Below are positions 8,970-17,617 of a DNA stretch of 64,000 bases, in pieces. Where the stretch lies: contig CP003316.1 in NCBI GenBank assembly GCA_000247545.1, positions 1,583,233-1,647,232 on the forward strand, in the 5' to 3' direction. This DNA is from Pyrobaculum oguniense TE7 (GTDB taxonomy: Archaea; Thermoproteota; Thermoprotei; Thermoproteales; Thermoproteaceae). The number at the start of each line of letters is the position of its first letter. Position 1 is the stretch's first letter. The notes beneath the pieces are model-generated. The model was not told where the DNA came from and ran no database searches. It saw only the letters and a program-made list of their open reading frames with translations. Position numbers and translations under genes: made by a program.

Positions 8970-9497
8970 TTAGCCGCAGATCTGTGTGTACCTCATCTTT
9001 AGGTCTTCAGACATGTGGACTACGGCGCCTGCCAAGATGCAGATCAGCCTCGCCGCTGTGAAGTCGTCGGGGATATTAGATATCACCCCCTCGGGGTCGG
9101 GGCCGTTGTATTGATACCTATGCAACTCTAGCGCCAACATTGTGTACTTTACTACTTCGTCGCTGAACCTCCGAGAGAGCATAGTGGCAATTTCAGCCAT
9201 TCTCGTAGTCGGCACCACGGCAATCATGACATCTACTTCTTCTACCTCTTCTACTTCCTCCCCCTTTCTTATCTTGGTTACACCGGGGAATCTGCTTTTT
9301 AACAAATCTCTAGCTTCTACAGCAACTGCCGCCAAATAGGCCTTCCAGCATTGAAATGCTTTTCCAGCAGCGTTTCTCAACAATCCTTCTTCCAGAAACT
9401 CCAGTGCTAGCTTGCATTCTAATACGGCTTCTTTAAGCCTTGCTTCTCTATATCGAGCCGGATCTCGCCACGGTTTTGTTAATATGGGAAAATCCAC
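8970..9497 (-). CDS. PaREP1 family protein
   Basis: A 175-residue member of the PaREP1/PaREP8 family, which is multiplied in Pyrobaculum. The typical helical core LKEAVLECKLALEFLEEGLLRNAAGKAFQCWKAYLAA is present, and the rest is also helical. The fold is thought to resemble HEPN-type helical bundles; the cellular role is unknown. A run of Glu-Glu-Val repeats occurs around residues 79-88. The GTG start at 9497 is 24 nt from TTAAATAT, so the gene is leaderless. About 280 bp between this gene and vapB show nothing I can assign. Confidence 0.85.
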   Translation of the reverse strand: MDFPILTKPWRDPARYREARLKEAVLECKLALEFLEEGLLRNAAGKAFQCWKAYLAAVAVEARDLLKSRFPGVTKIRKGEEVEEVEEVDVMIAVVPTTRMAEIATMLSRRFSDEVVKYTMLALELHRYQYNGPDPEGVISNIPDDFTAARLICILAGAVVHMSEDLKMRYTQICG

Positions 9498-9690
9498 AAA
9501 TTATACACTGCCTATATTTAAGTCTCGTCACTAATAATCGTTTGGCATCGGCGGAGTTGGCTATAAAGCCCTAGCAGTTACGTTGCCTACTATAAAAAGT
9601 AGTGTCAAGAGACTTAAAACTGTCATAGGTTATAGCTAAGATAGTGTTATGTGTAGCTTGACGCAATAGGCCTGCCAGAATCTCTAGGCG

Positions 9691-11199
9691 TTATGTGGTG
9701 TATCTCCACACACCTCTGCCTCTATAGTTGAACACTATCGTCTTATATGCAGTAACTGCCTCTACGCTATATCCTATCCCCTCTCTATATACGCCGCTTT
9801 TCTTCCTGCCGCCGAATGGGTAGTATCCAATGCCATGTCTAGGCATATCGTTTACATAAACAGCGCCTACTTCAAGTAGACGAATGGCCTTACGGATTTT
9901 CGTAATATCCTTCCCGAAAATACTGGCATCAAGGCCGAAAGGCCTTCCATTGGCCAGCTCCACAGCCTCGTCTAAGTCCTTAACCCTTACTATCAGCGCT
10001 ATGGGGGCAAATATCTCCCTTCTGTAAAGCTCCATATCCCTTACCTTATCAGCCGACGCTTCAATCAGCGTTGGTGTGACGTAATTAGGCCCTAACCTCT
10101 CGCCGCCTACCACTACGGATCCGCCTTTTTCCACAGCGTCGTCTATGGCATTGAACATCTCCTCAACGGCCTCAGAGGATATTAAGGGGCCCATTTCAAC
10201 CTCCGGATCTCTTGGATCCCCCACCTTTACCTCCCTAAGCCTTTCCGCAAGTCCGTGTTTTAAGCTCTCATAAATATCGCCTTCTGCTAAAATCAGCTTT
10301 ATCGCGTCACACCGCTGGCCAGCATAGCTGTATATCCCCCTAGCTATTCTATCCACAGCCAGCTCCAAATCTGCGTCATTGAGAACAATTGCTGGGTCGC
10401 CGCCGCCCAGCTCAAGGATGTATTGTTTAACGCCCCCTGCTCGCACTACTTTTTCCCCCGACTCATAACTCCCGGTGAAGCTAACCGCTGCTATTCTATC
10501 ATCAGCTACCAATTTCTCTGCCTCTGTCCCCGATATTGGCAATACGCCTAGCGCCTCAGGCGGGTAGCCAGCCTCAATTAAGATCTTTGCAAACATTAAG
10601 GCTGGGAGAGGAGTAGCCGAAGCCGGCTTTACCAATACGGCATTCCCATATATGAAGGAATATACCACCTTGTTGACCACATCGAAAAGGGGGTAGTTGA
10701 AAGGCGTTATTGCAAGAACTACGCCGAGCGGCTCTCTTCTCACCACAGCCTCCGTTTCCAAGGTGTCCTCAGTCCAATCCCCCGGGACGTACTCTCCCGA
10801 AACCTTCTTTAAATCTAAATCAGCGAGCTTAAGCCTATCAATTGAGGCCTTTACTTCACCCTTGGCTTGCGGCCGCGTCTTGCCTGCATTTATGACAAGG
10901 ACTTCTTCAAACAGCTCTGCGTTTTTCTCCAAAAGTTCTGAGGCTCTCCGCAGGATTCTCACCCTCCTCTCACCCGGCAAATCCCGTGCTCCCCATCTGC
11001 CCTTGACATACACAGTAGCTACAACCTCTTCCACCTCCTCTGAGCTAGGCATAGCGACTTTCGCCAATATTGACATGTCTATAGGCGACTTTACATCCTT
11101 AACGCCTCCCCTCCCTCCCCATTTACCAGCCAGATAACTCAAAAACATAGGTACATCACCGTTGACAACAGCCTCGCCTAGTTTTTCCACAAACCTCAT
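9691..11199 (-). CDS. gapN: Non-phosphorylating glyceraldehyde-3-phosphate dehydrogenase (GAPN)
   Basis: An aldehyde dehydrogenase superfamily enzyme of 502 residues that oxidises glyceraldehyde-3-phosphate directly to 3-phosphoglycerate in crenarchaeal glycolysis. Motifs: [15 protein letters not shown], the catalytic Glu region [12 protein letters not shown], the catalytic Cys in [10 protein letters not shown], and the C-terminal [10 protein letters not shown]. The C-terminal extension after this motif resembles Thermoproteus-type GAPN. ATG 11199 is preferred to GTG 11211 because TTTTAATT lies 27 nt before it. Other aldehyde dehydrogenases cannot be fully excluded. Confidence 0.87.
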   Translation of the reverse strand: MRFVEKLGEAVVNGDVPMFLSYLAGKWGGRGGVKDVKSPIDMSILAKVAMPSSEEVEEVVATVYVKGRWGARDLPGERRVRILRRASELLEKNAELFEEVLVINAGKTRPQAKGEVKASIDRLKLADLDLKKVSGEYVPGDWTEDTLETEAVVRREPLGVVLAITPFNYPLFDVVNKVVYSFIYGNAVLVKPASATPLPALMFAKILIEAGYPPEALGVLPISGTEAEKLVADDRIAAVSFTGSYESGEKVVRAGGVKQYILELGGGDPAIVLNDADLELAVDRIARGIYSYAGQRCDAIKLILAEGDIYESLKHGLAERLREVKVGDPRDPEVEMGPLISSEAVEEMFNAIDDAVEKGGSVVVGGERLGPNYVTPTLIEASADKVRDMELYRREIFAPIALIVRVKDLDEAVELANGRPFGLDASIFGKDITKIRKAIRLLEVGAVYVNDMPRHGIGYYPFGGRKKSGVYREGIGYSVEAVTAYKTIVFNYRGRGVWRYTT

Positions 11200-11564
11200 C
11201 ACATCTACCACGTCATGTAATTAAAACTTAGACGCCTCACCAAGAACTCTATAAAATGTGGTCACAACCGTCACCGGCGTAATTGAGACTTATGTTATAT
11301 GCTAGATTTCGCCAGAAGTCAAGAAATCTTTAATGTATATGTACATTTTTACTACGTTTAGACTCGAATTGTTAAAGGCAATACAGCGACCATACTCTAG
11401 CCAGTTTTTCACTCCCTACTAACAGAGTCCCAAGGCGATCACCAGGCCCGCATATGCCGCTAAAATACATAGCCTATCTTGAAAGAACAAGTAGCGTAAA
11501 TATTAGTCCATATTTTCAAATAAATGTGAAATAATATTTAAATAATCTACTAAATGTAGATGTC
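11200..11564. other. Divergent intergenic region between gapN and ferredoxin
   Basis: AT-rich, with no gene seen on either strand. It holds the gapN promoter (TTTTAATT on the minus strand near 11224) and the ferredoxin promoter (ATATTTAA near 11533-11540 on the plus strand). I see no repeats or RNA motifs. Confidence 0.4.
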
Positions 11565-11861
11565 ATGGAGAAAGTTATCATATACAGGGATAATTGTATA
11601 GCGTGCGGGGCTTGCATAACCTATTGCCCTTACGGCGCCTTGATCCCTGACGAAGAGGGGAAACCCATACTACTCTGGGATAGGTGCAATGACGATTTTG
11701 CATGTATTTACGTGTGTCCCGTCTCGGCTATTAAAAGAGCTTCACAAGCTGAAAGAATCCCAGTGGTGCCGTGGTATAGACTCTCAAGCAGAGAATTTGA
11801 AACAGAGCTGAAAAGATGGCTGGGTTCTTTAAGTGACAAGATAAAGACATCATTACATTAA
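11565..11861 (+). CDS. Small 2[4Fe-4S]-type ferredoxin-like protein
   Basis: A 98-residue cytoplasmic iron-sulfur protein. The first cluster motif is CIACGACITYCPYGAL near residues 10-25; the second set is CNDDFACIYVCPVSAI near residues 44-60, where the spacing between the first cysteines is widened compared with classical CxxCxxC. The second cluster may therefore be altered or partly ligated. The C-terminal 35 residues are basic and without cysteine. The ATG is 25-30 nt from ATATTTAA. The partner enzyme is unknown; it might serve neighbouring dehydrogenases. Confidence 0.8.
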   Translation: MEKVIIYRDNCIACGACITYCPYGALIPDEEGKPILLWDRCNDDFACIYVCPVSAIKRASQAERIPVVPWYRLSSREFETELKRWLGSLSDKIKTSLH

Positions 11862-12031
11862 GTCAAGACAAACTGTGTCATAGTTATTGCAAACAAGCCG
11901 GTTGTCTAAGACAACTTTTTAATGCCTAGACAGTCCCACCTTACATAAACTCATGATAATGCATTTTTATAAAGAATCTGCTAGGGTTTAAAATGGATTA
12001 GTTTTTTAATTTAACAATATATTATGCAATA

Positions 12032-13138
12032 GTGCATAGGCGTAAGCTCTTAACTATGGCCCTCCTGGCTGGGTTAGGCCTTGCTATAGGGAAGGTGATA
12101 AATCTGTTAAGAAAAGAAGGGGTTGACGCGGTTGAGTTTAAAACATCTATCGTGGCCTCCGATTTAGAGGTTCCCTGGTCTATTACCCCTCTTGGAGGTA
12201 GGCGTTATCTAGTTACAGAGCGCCCTGGTCGCTTAGTGCTCATAAGCCCCAGCGGAAAAAAGCTCGTGGCTTCATTTGACGTGGCAAGCGTCGGCGAGGC
12301 AGGCCTGCTGGGTTTGGCGCTACACCCTGATTTCCCTAAGAAAACCTGGGTTTATCTCTACGCCTCCTACTTCGACGGAGCGGGGCAGATAAAGAATAAG
12401 TTAATTAAAGGACGTCTAGATCCACTCACCTTTAGGCTTAGTGAAGTGAAGACTTTAATTGAGGATATTCCGGGCGCCTATATTCATAATGGAGGGCGCA
12501 TTAGGTTCGGTCCAGACGGCATGTTATACATAACTACAGGGGATGCGGCCAAGCCGCTGCTTTCCCAAGACTTATCCAGTCTAGGTGGTAAAATCCTCCG
12601 CGTAGATGACGATGGAAAACCTCCCCCTGATAACCCCTTCCCTAACAGTCCCATCTGGTCCTACGGCCACAGAAATCCTCAAGGCATTGACTGGCACCCC
12701 GACAGTGGTGTGATGGTAGCAACTGAGCATGGCCCAGTAGGCCACGACGAAGTAAACGTAATAGTGAAAGGGGGCAACTACGGGTGGCCGCTGGCAGTGG
12801 GGAAGGCCGATAGAGGCGAATTCATAGATCCAATAATCGAATCGGGCGGAGATACCTGGGCGCCTTCGGGGGCCTCCTTTGTGCACGGAGATGCGTTCCC
12901 AGAGCTTCGCAGTTGGTTGTTAATCGCATGTCTCAGAGGGAGTATGATACTGGGTGTTGAGTTTGTCAACCAAATGAAAGTGTTTGGAATTCACATGTTT
13001 TTTAAAAATGTCTTTGGGAGACTCCGCGATGTTGTTATTGACGAAGACGGAGGTATACTAATAAGTACCAGTAATAGAGATGGTAGAGGTAACCCGAGAG
13101 ACGGAGATGATAAGATTTTAAAAATTGTCCCCGCCTAA
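12032..13138 (+). CDS. PQQ-dependent aldose sugar dehydrogenase
   Basis: A six-bladed beta-propeller quinoprotein of the soluble glucose dehydrogenase family (368 residues), which oxidises aldose sugars to lactones with PQQ. Characteristic segments are GEAGLLGLALHPDFP, IHNGGRIRFGPDGMLYITTGD and WSYGHRNPQGI, with EHGPVGHDEVN following. The N-terminus MHRRKLLTMALLAGLGLA resembles a Tat signal, so it would act outside the cell. The start is GTG at 12032, 25 nt from TTTTTAAT. A characterised P. aerophilum enzyme of this type is known, which supports the genus call. Electrons would have to enter a respiratory chain. Confidence 0.9.
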   Translation: MHRRKLLTMALLAGLGLAIGKVINLLRKEGVDAVEFKTSIVASDLEVPWSITPLGGRRYLVTERPGRLVLISPSGKKLVASFDVASVGEAGLLGLALHPDFPKKTWVYLYASYFDGAGQIKNKLIKGRLDPLTFRLSEVKTLIEDIPGAYIHNGGRIRFGPDGMLYITTGDAAKPLLSQDLSSLGGKILRVDDDGKPPPDNPFPNSPIWSYGHRNPQGIDWHPDSGVMVATEHGPVGHDEVNVIVKGGNYGWPLAVGKADRGEFIDPIIESGGDTWAPSGASFVHGDAFPELRSWLLIACLRGSMILGVEFVNQMKVFGIHMFFKNVFGRLRDVVIDEDGGILISTSNRDGRGNPRDGDDKILKIVPA

Positions 13139-13343
13139 GCATAATACCTAACCTTTTTCTCGCATTTCCGATACAATGAATTTTATTAAGATTTAGCAAC
13201 AAGAGGTCAAAACAAAGATAAATTTTATAGGGGATTTTGTAAATCTAGCTCTACCCTACAAGACGTTTTTAAGTCCTTTGGTTTAGATCGTCACCTAAAT
13301 TTGAAAAGTTGGAATAAATATAATACCACATCGCGTTTAGTAT

Positions 13344-14036
13344 ATGGTGTTAAAAACAGCTGTTTTGGCTGTATCCAGTCTTAGAGATGCAGCAGAGTTC
13401 TACGGAAAGATTCTCGGCCTTGAAATTAATCAAAGGGGGAGGGAATTGTGTATTGGTGACTGCCCATTAAAACTGGTTGAGGGCATTGCTCGCCACTCTG
13501 AGGATTCTTACTTATACCATGTGGCTTTAAAAGTGCCTAATAGGAAGAGCCTTGGCGCCGTGTTGAGAAGGGCGATGGAGTTTGAAGAGATTGTTGAGGG
13601 CTTTGCCGATCATTTGGTATCTGAATCTATATACTTTAGGGATTTCGACGGCATAGGCGTTGAGATATATGTAGATAAACCGCGGGAGATGTGGCCAAAG
13701 ATAAAGGGAGGGTATAAAATGGACACACTGCCTCTGGATGTGAGATCTCTGCTAAGAGAGGCAGGGATAAGACCCAGCGGATTGGAGCTCGGACATATCC
13801 ACATGAGAGTTGCCAATTTGGATGAAGTTGAGAGGTTTTATAACAGCTTGGGATTCAGAACTACATATCGCTGGAGAGACGCGGTATTTTTAGCCTATGG
13901 CGATTACCACCACCACTTTGCTTTTAACTCATGGCGCATTCCTCGGCCGCGCGAGGAGGTTGGCCTACTCGAAGTGAGACTTGAACTCAATGTCGACGTA
14001 TTCGATCCGCTGGGAACGCGGATAGTCGGTATATAG
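13344..14036 (+). CDS. Two-domain VOC family protein (catechol 2,3-dioxygenase/glyoxalase-like)
   Basis: A 230-residue protein with two vicinal-oxygen-chelate modules, residues 1-110 and about 148-230. Candidate metal ligands include His in LYHVALKV, His in LGHIHMRVANL and the HHHF stretch near 194-196. This arrangement resembles CatE-type ring-cleaving dioxygenases, but glyoxalase-like activity is possible. ATG 13344 is about 27 nt from AATATAAT. The gene is isolated in its transcription unit. Substrate unknown. Confidence 0.75.
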   Translation: MVLKTAVLAVSSLRDAAEFYGKILGLEINQRGRELCIGDCPLKLVEGIARHSEDSYLYHVALKVPNRKSLGAVLRRAMEFEEIVEGFADHLVSESIYFRDFDGIGVEIYVDKPREMWPKIKGGYKMDTLPLDVRSLLREAGIRPSGLELGHIHMRVANLDEVERFYNSLGFRTTYRWRDAVFLAYGDYHHHFAFNSWRIPRPREEVGLLEVRLELNVDVFDPLGTRIVGI

Positions 14037-14406
14037 GGGATTTCTATAGCGCGGTATTTCCCTACCGCATTAAGTCTATATATTGCTAAAAGAGTTATGA
14101 AACTCCCTAGTGCATATTAATATTGATTTATTATATTATAATTTGATATATTTCTAAGCATAATAAAGAGATGTAGAAATAACATGTAATAGGTAACTTT
14201 CAGGGGCTTAATTAGCTAGCTTTTATTTTCTCGGTGCAGTATAATTTCTATATAGGGATGTCGCCAAATCTCCCTATGTGCTTTAAAGAATTGTTTAAAA
14301 ACTCAGTACGGCGAAATCTTATGGAATTAGTCCTCGCGCTGTTTCCAGTTATGTTCCTAAAACAACTGCGATAAACACCCCGCGGGGGAGGTACCTAAGC
14401 GGCTGG
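14037..14406. other. AT-rich intergenic region
   Basis: No assignable gene. A 17-codon frame from ATG 14321, 26 nt after a TTTAAAAAC box, may be chance. Near the end, GGGGGAGGT at 14383-14391 could be a ribosome binding site in a leader for the gene at 14407. The GC content rises sharply at about 14375, marking the change from AT-rich spacer to gene. Confidence 0.25.
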
Positions 14407-14661
14407 ATGGCCAAGGCTGTCGCCGTATACGAGGCATTTTTCTACGTAGCCCTCCTCTTCGCCCCGCTGGGGCCTTTGTTTTTGCCGGATTTAGCCATGG
14501 CCGCGATACACTGGCTCGGGGTCGTCCTCTACTTCCGCGGAGTACTGGCGCGGTACAAGGGCTTGGCGCCAGCCTACGCCGGTTTTGAGACGGCGGAGTT
14601 GCTGTTCCTCGTTGCGGCGGCTTTGTGGCTCCTAGTGGGAGGCCGGTATGTTATTACGTAA
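14407..14661 (+). CDS. Small membrane protein, 84 aa, unknown
   Basis: Predicted to have three hydrophobic helices (about residues 7-30, 31-45 and 58-78). No family recognised. It lies just upstream of the hemerythrin-like gene, but that gene has its own promoter at about 14700, inside and just after the end of this frame. A possible purine-rich ribosome binding site lies 15 nt upstream. Codon and GC content match neighbouring genes, which supports a real gene. Confidence 0.5.
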   Translation: MAKAVAVYEAFFYVALLFAPLGPLFLPDLAMAAIHWLGVVLYFRGVLARYKGLAPAYAGFETAELLFLVAAALWLLVGGRYVIT

Positions 14662-14726
14662 TACGTATCAACTTTGCTGTAAGGAAATATGCGAAAACTT
14701 TAAAATATTACGTACAACGAATAGAT

Positions 14727-15269
14727 ATGCCGAAGGTCCGGGTTAAGTACGTAACTTCGGCCCTAAGGGAGCACCACGACAGAATCCTAGAGGCGGTGGC
14801 CTTGCTGGACAAAATCCTGTCAAGCCCCTCCCCGGATCCCGAGGCTGTGCGCTTTTTAATACAGTTCATACAGCAGTTTGTAGATCAGTGCCACCACTCC
14901 ATTGAGGAGTACATCCTCTTCCAGGGGGTGAACAGACAGGGCTTTCCCTATCTTGGCTCGCCTATACACGTCATGACGTCCGAACACGGGGTGGGGCGCT
15001 ACCTATCTAGGGTAATGGAGGAGCTCTACACGGCGTGGAGAGAGGGGGACCAAAACGCCTTGAAGGATCTCTTTGACTACGCGAGGCTCTACATCGATCA
15101 CATATCTGATCACATCTTGAAAGAGAACAACGTCTTGTTCCCAATGCTGGAGTCCAGCTACGCCGAGGTCTCCGCGTCTAAGACTGTTGAGGAGATCGAG
15201 AGGGAGAACCAGCACGAGTACTGGATATCTAAGCTTGAGGAGTTGAAGAGCAAGTGGAGCGCACACTAG
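14727..15269 (+). CDS. Hemerythrin-like HHE domain protein
   Basis: A 180-residue four-helix-bundle protein. Likely di-iron ligands occur in REHHDRILE, QCHHSIEEYILF, SEHGVGRYL and DHISDHILKENNVLFPM, the classic order of His and acidic residues in HHE proteins. Such proteins bind O2 or NO, or help repair iron-sulfur centres under nitrosative stress. TTTAAAAT lies 25 nt before ATG 14727, so that start is chosen over one at 14625. The following MarR gene overlaps its end by 16 nt, so the two are co-expressed. The closeness to NO reductase suggests NO or O2 sensing, which is inference. Confidence 0.82.
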   Translation: MPKVRVKYVTSALREHHDRILEAVALLDKILSSPSPDPEAVRFLIQFIQQFVDQCHHSIEEYILFQGVNRQGFPYLGSPIHVMTSEHGVGRYLSRVMEELYTAWREGDQNALKDLFDYARLYIDHISDHILKENNVLFPMLESSYAEVSASKTVEEIERENQHEYWISKLEELKSKWSAH

Positions 15270-15784
15270 ACATACTCCTTGCCTTTACCAACGCCTTGTG
15301 GAGGCTTTTGACAGAGGCGAGTAGGTGGCACGGCCTTAGCCCCCTCCAGGGGCAGATCGTGATGTTACTCGCGGCGCGCGGCGAGGCATCGGTCTCGCAG
15401 ATTGCAAAAGAGCTGGGCATCTCCACGTCAACGGCGTCCGAGTCGCTGAAGTCGCTGGCGAGGATGGGCTATGTAGAAGCGGCGAGGGGAGACGATAGGA
15501 GGGTCAAAGTGGTGAAGCTGACGGAGGCTGGGAGAGGCGTTGCGCGGGAGATATCGAGGATTTACGACGCACTCGCCGCCGCTGTGGCGGGGCTGAATTA
15601 CGCCGAGAGGGCCCTGCTGCACATGCTCTTCGCCAAGATAATAGGCGAACTGATAGACAGAGGTCTAGTCGAAACTCCCAGAGCGTGTATTGGTTGCCCC
15701 TTTTTCAACGGGGAGTCCTACTTCTGTCGCCTAGCCGAGAGGCCGCTGGGGAGGGCCGCGGCGCGGGCCACCCCAAGCGCCTAG
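15254..15784 (+). CDS. MarR family regulator with C-terminal cysteine cluster
   Basis: A 176-residue winged-helix regulator: SVSQIAKELGISTSTASESLKSLARMGYVE is the DNA-reading helix pair and DDRRVKVVKLTEAG the wing. After the dimerisation helices a C-terminal CIGCPFFNGESYFC motif supplies three cysteines, a likely Fe-S or metal site. That suggests a redox- or NO-sensitive repressor. The GTG start at 15254 overlaps the hemerythrin-like gene by 16 nt, so both are translated from one mRNA. Targets may include this operon or the nearby nor/nar genes; that is untested. Confidence 0.82.
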   Translation: MERTLDILLAFTNALWRLLTEASRWHGLSPLQGQIVMLLAARGEASVSQIAKELGISTSTASESLKSLARMGYVEAARGDDRRVKVVKLTEAGRGVAREISRIYDALAAAVAGLNYAERALLHMLFAKIIGELIDRGLVETPRACIGCPFFNGESYFCRLAERPLGRAAARATPSA

Positions 15785-15997
15785 CAACAACGGCGACGAG
15801 ACCCCCGCGGCGTGTCCTGAGAGCGTGTAGAACAGGCAGGTAGTTAGAATACTACACGGTGTCTATCATGGATGTCGCTATGTTTACAGTAGCGATATCT
15901 GCGTCTTCTTCTAACTACGCATTGGCGAGGAGGGTGCCTAAACTAGCAAGTGCTGAGAGATGTTAGAAAAAACGGGTAAGTTGGGAATGGGATTAGG

Positions 15998-16326
15998 AGC
16001 TTGACCTTGGTAGTTAACAACTACAGAAAGGCCCTCTTAGAAGTGGTTCAGAGCAAGGAGGGCTCAGCCCGCACTGAGTCTATTGCCTCCTAAAGGCGCT
16101 ATGGGCTGTCATAGCGCAAGTCAAGTCGAGGCACAACACCGAGGAGGCTTGCCGAGATTTTAGACCGCCTTATCGCCAACCTTGAAGGGCCGCTGTAGAC
16201 GACGTATTGGAAATAGAGAAGATAGCCAATCTCATGATAAAGGAGTGTGGGAAGGCTGGGAGGCAGGAGCTCTTCGAATACGTCTGCAGGCTGAAGAGCG
16301 CCGCGTTGTTGGTTGCCTCTCGTTGA
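15998..16326 (+). pseudogene. Degraded coding remnants, family unknown
   Basis: Between the MarR gene and the AAA ATPase, two stretches read like protein but lie in different frames and are closed by stops: 15998-16093 (basic, with the NNYRKALLEVV pattern) and about 16135-16326 (helical, containing LEIEKIANLMIKECGKAG). No intact start or promoter is seen. I interpret them as a decayed gene. The strand of 15785-15997 holds nothing clear. Confidence 0.25.
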
Positions 16327-16379
16327 GCCGTAGAGTAAGGCGGCCGTCGCGCGAGGCCGCGCCCAGCGGCTGATAAGCT

Positions 16380-17513
16380 TCACGCAGGAGCCGTGCTTAT
16401 GTACCTCTCCACTGCAAGCCTAACCACAGGGTCAGGAATCGCGTATAGTCCCTCCCTCTTTTCTAAAAGCCCTACCTTTTCCAAGCGGTGGAGCAGGTCG
16501 GTGAGGTTCCGGTCGTCTACTGCGGCTCCCTCCTCCGCCTCTAAGACCCTCTTGATCTCAGACCACCTCATCGGCCTCGCGGCGACGGCTTTTAAAATTG
16601 CCCTGTACCTAGCCTCGGAACGCGATTTAGCTAGAAACCTCGATATCTCCTCCGCCTCCTGCCTAGCGGCGGCATCGAGAATCTCTTCAAGGGACTTCGC
16701 CCCCACCACCCTCGACCAGCCGAAGTAGGTAAGCCAGCCGATTATCCCGTCGAGTGAGTCCACAGCCTCTTCAAGCTCCCGCTGGCTGACATGGATGCCC
16801 GCCTGCTGGAAGCCCCTCTTCAAGAAGTCCACCGCCTCCTCCCTCCTCAGTCTCCTCATCTTCACCTCAAATACGGCCCTGCCGTAGAGAGGGGACTGGG
16901 GGCTGTCGAGCTTAAGCACGTCGTAGAGGAGCCCGACCTGCGACCCCGACACGAAAACCACTACGTTGTGCAAGTTGTCGTAGATGTAGGCAAGGCGGCG
17001 TGGTATGTCCACTCCTATTCCCCGTAGCTCTTGCGCCTCGTCAATTGCCAACGCCAGCCGCCTCCCCGCCCGGCCCACCACCTCGTCCACAGCCTCCATT
17101 AGCGAAATTAAGTCGGCCCGCTCCCTCCCCCAGCTGAGCGTCACTGTCACGGGGCTGAGGCCGACGCTGACCCCCCTCACCCTCCTCAACGCCTCGGCCA
17201 GCTTATCCCTAAGCGGTGCCTCCCTTCTCATAAACTCGGCCAGCGCCCTCCCCACCTCCTCCATAAACCCCCTAGTCGTGGCCCTCCCCGTAGCCACCGC
17301 CACGCGCCTGGCGTCAATATAGACGTGGGGGATGGAAAAGCTGTTTAGAAAGCTCCTCAAAAGGCTGGACTTCCCCATCCTCCTAAGCCCCAGCACAGCC
17401 ACAATCCTCCCATCTTCATACCCCCTCCTCAGCTCCTCCAGCTCCTTCTCAAAGTCGTATAGCTCCTCCAAGGACTCCTTGGGCTCTAGCTTGAAGAGAG
17501 CTGGTACAACCAC
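16380..17513 (-). CDS. Archaeal AAA-type ATPase with C-terminal winged helix
   Basis: A 377-residue member of the archaeal ATPase family. Walker A is GLRRMGKSS (residues 42-50, Lys48), Walker B is LALAIDEAQE, and sensor-like SGSQVG follows. The C-terminal 100 residues form a winged helix (LTDLLHRLEKVGLLEKREG). Such proteins are common in archaeal mobile or stress loci; the molecular role is unknown. It starts at GTG 17513, about 28 nt from TTTTAAC. The start codon lies inside an inverted-repeat array (17509-17535), suggesting self-repression. It is divergent from the NO reductase gene. Confidence 0.85.
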   Translation of the reverse strand: MVVPALFKLEPKESLEELYDFEKELEELRRGYEDGRIVAVLGLRRMGKSSLLRSFLNSFSIPHVYIDARRVAVATGRATTRGFMEEVGRALAEFMRREAPLRDKLAEALRRVRGVSVGLSPVTVTLSWGRERADLISLMEAVDEVVGRAGRRLALAIDEAQELRGIGVDIPRRLAYIYDNLHNVVVFVSGSQVGLLYDVLKLDSPQSPLYGRAVFEVKMRRLRREEAVDFLKRGFQQAGIHVSQRELEEAVDSLDGIIGWLTYFGWSRVVGAKSLEEILDAAARQEAEEISRFLAKSRSEARYRAILKAVAARPMRWSEIKRVLEAEEGAAVDDRNLTDLLHRLEKVGLLEKREGLYAIPDPVVRLAVERYISTAPA

Positions 17514-17535
17514 CAGTAGCTGGTGGTACCACCAG
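17509..17535. promoter_or_regulatory. Palindromic operator over the AAA ATPase start
   Basis: Three alternating copies of one octamer: ACCACCAG (17509-17516), its complement CTGGTGGT (17520-17527), and ACCACCAG (17528-17535). The last two form a perfect 16-bp palindrome. The array lies between the minus-strand TATA box (about 17537-17542) and the GTG start. A bound protein would block transcription. Confidence 0.6.
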
Positions 17536-17566
17536 TTAAAAGCCTTACGCCTTAAAAACTAATGCA

Positions 17567-17581
17567 GTTAACGAGGTTAAC
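17567..17581. promoter_or_regulatory. Paired GTTAAC sites in the nor promoter
   Basis: GTTAAC-gag-GTTAAC is a dyad with a 3-bp centre. It lies 8 bp downstream of a TATA-like TTAAAAAC (17552-17559), around the expected transcription start of the NO reductase gene. The mRNA would have a short leader with ribosome binding site GAGGAGAG (17606-17613), unlike the leaderless norm here. Confidence 0.4.
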
Positions 17582-17617
17582 CGCACATGTTATCTGTGGA
17601 AAAAAGAGGAGAGAGTC

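Noticed and set aside
16182-16373. 63-codon plus-strand frame before the AAA ATPase
   Set aside because: Overlaps the better pseudogene reading in another frame; composition Arg-rich without pattern.
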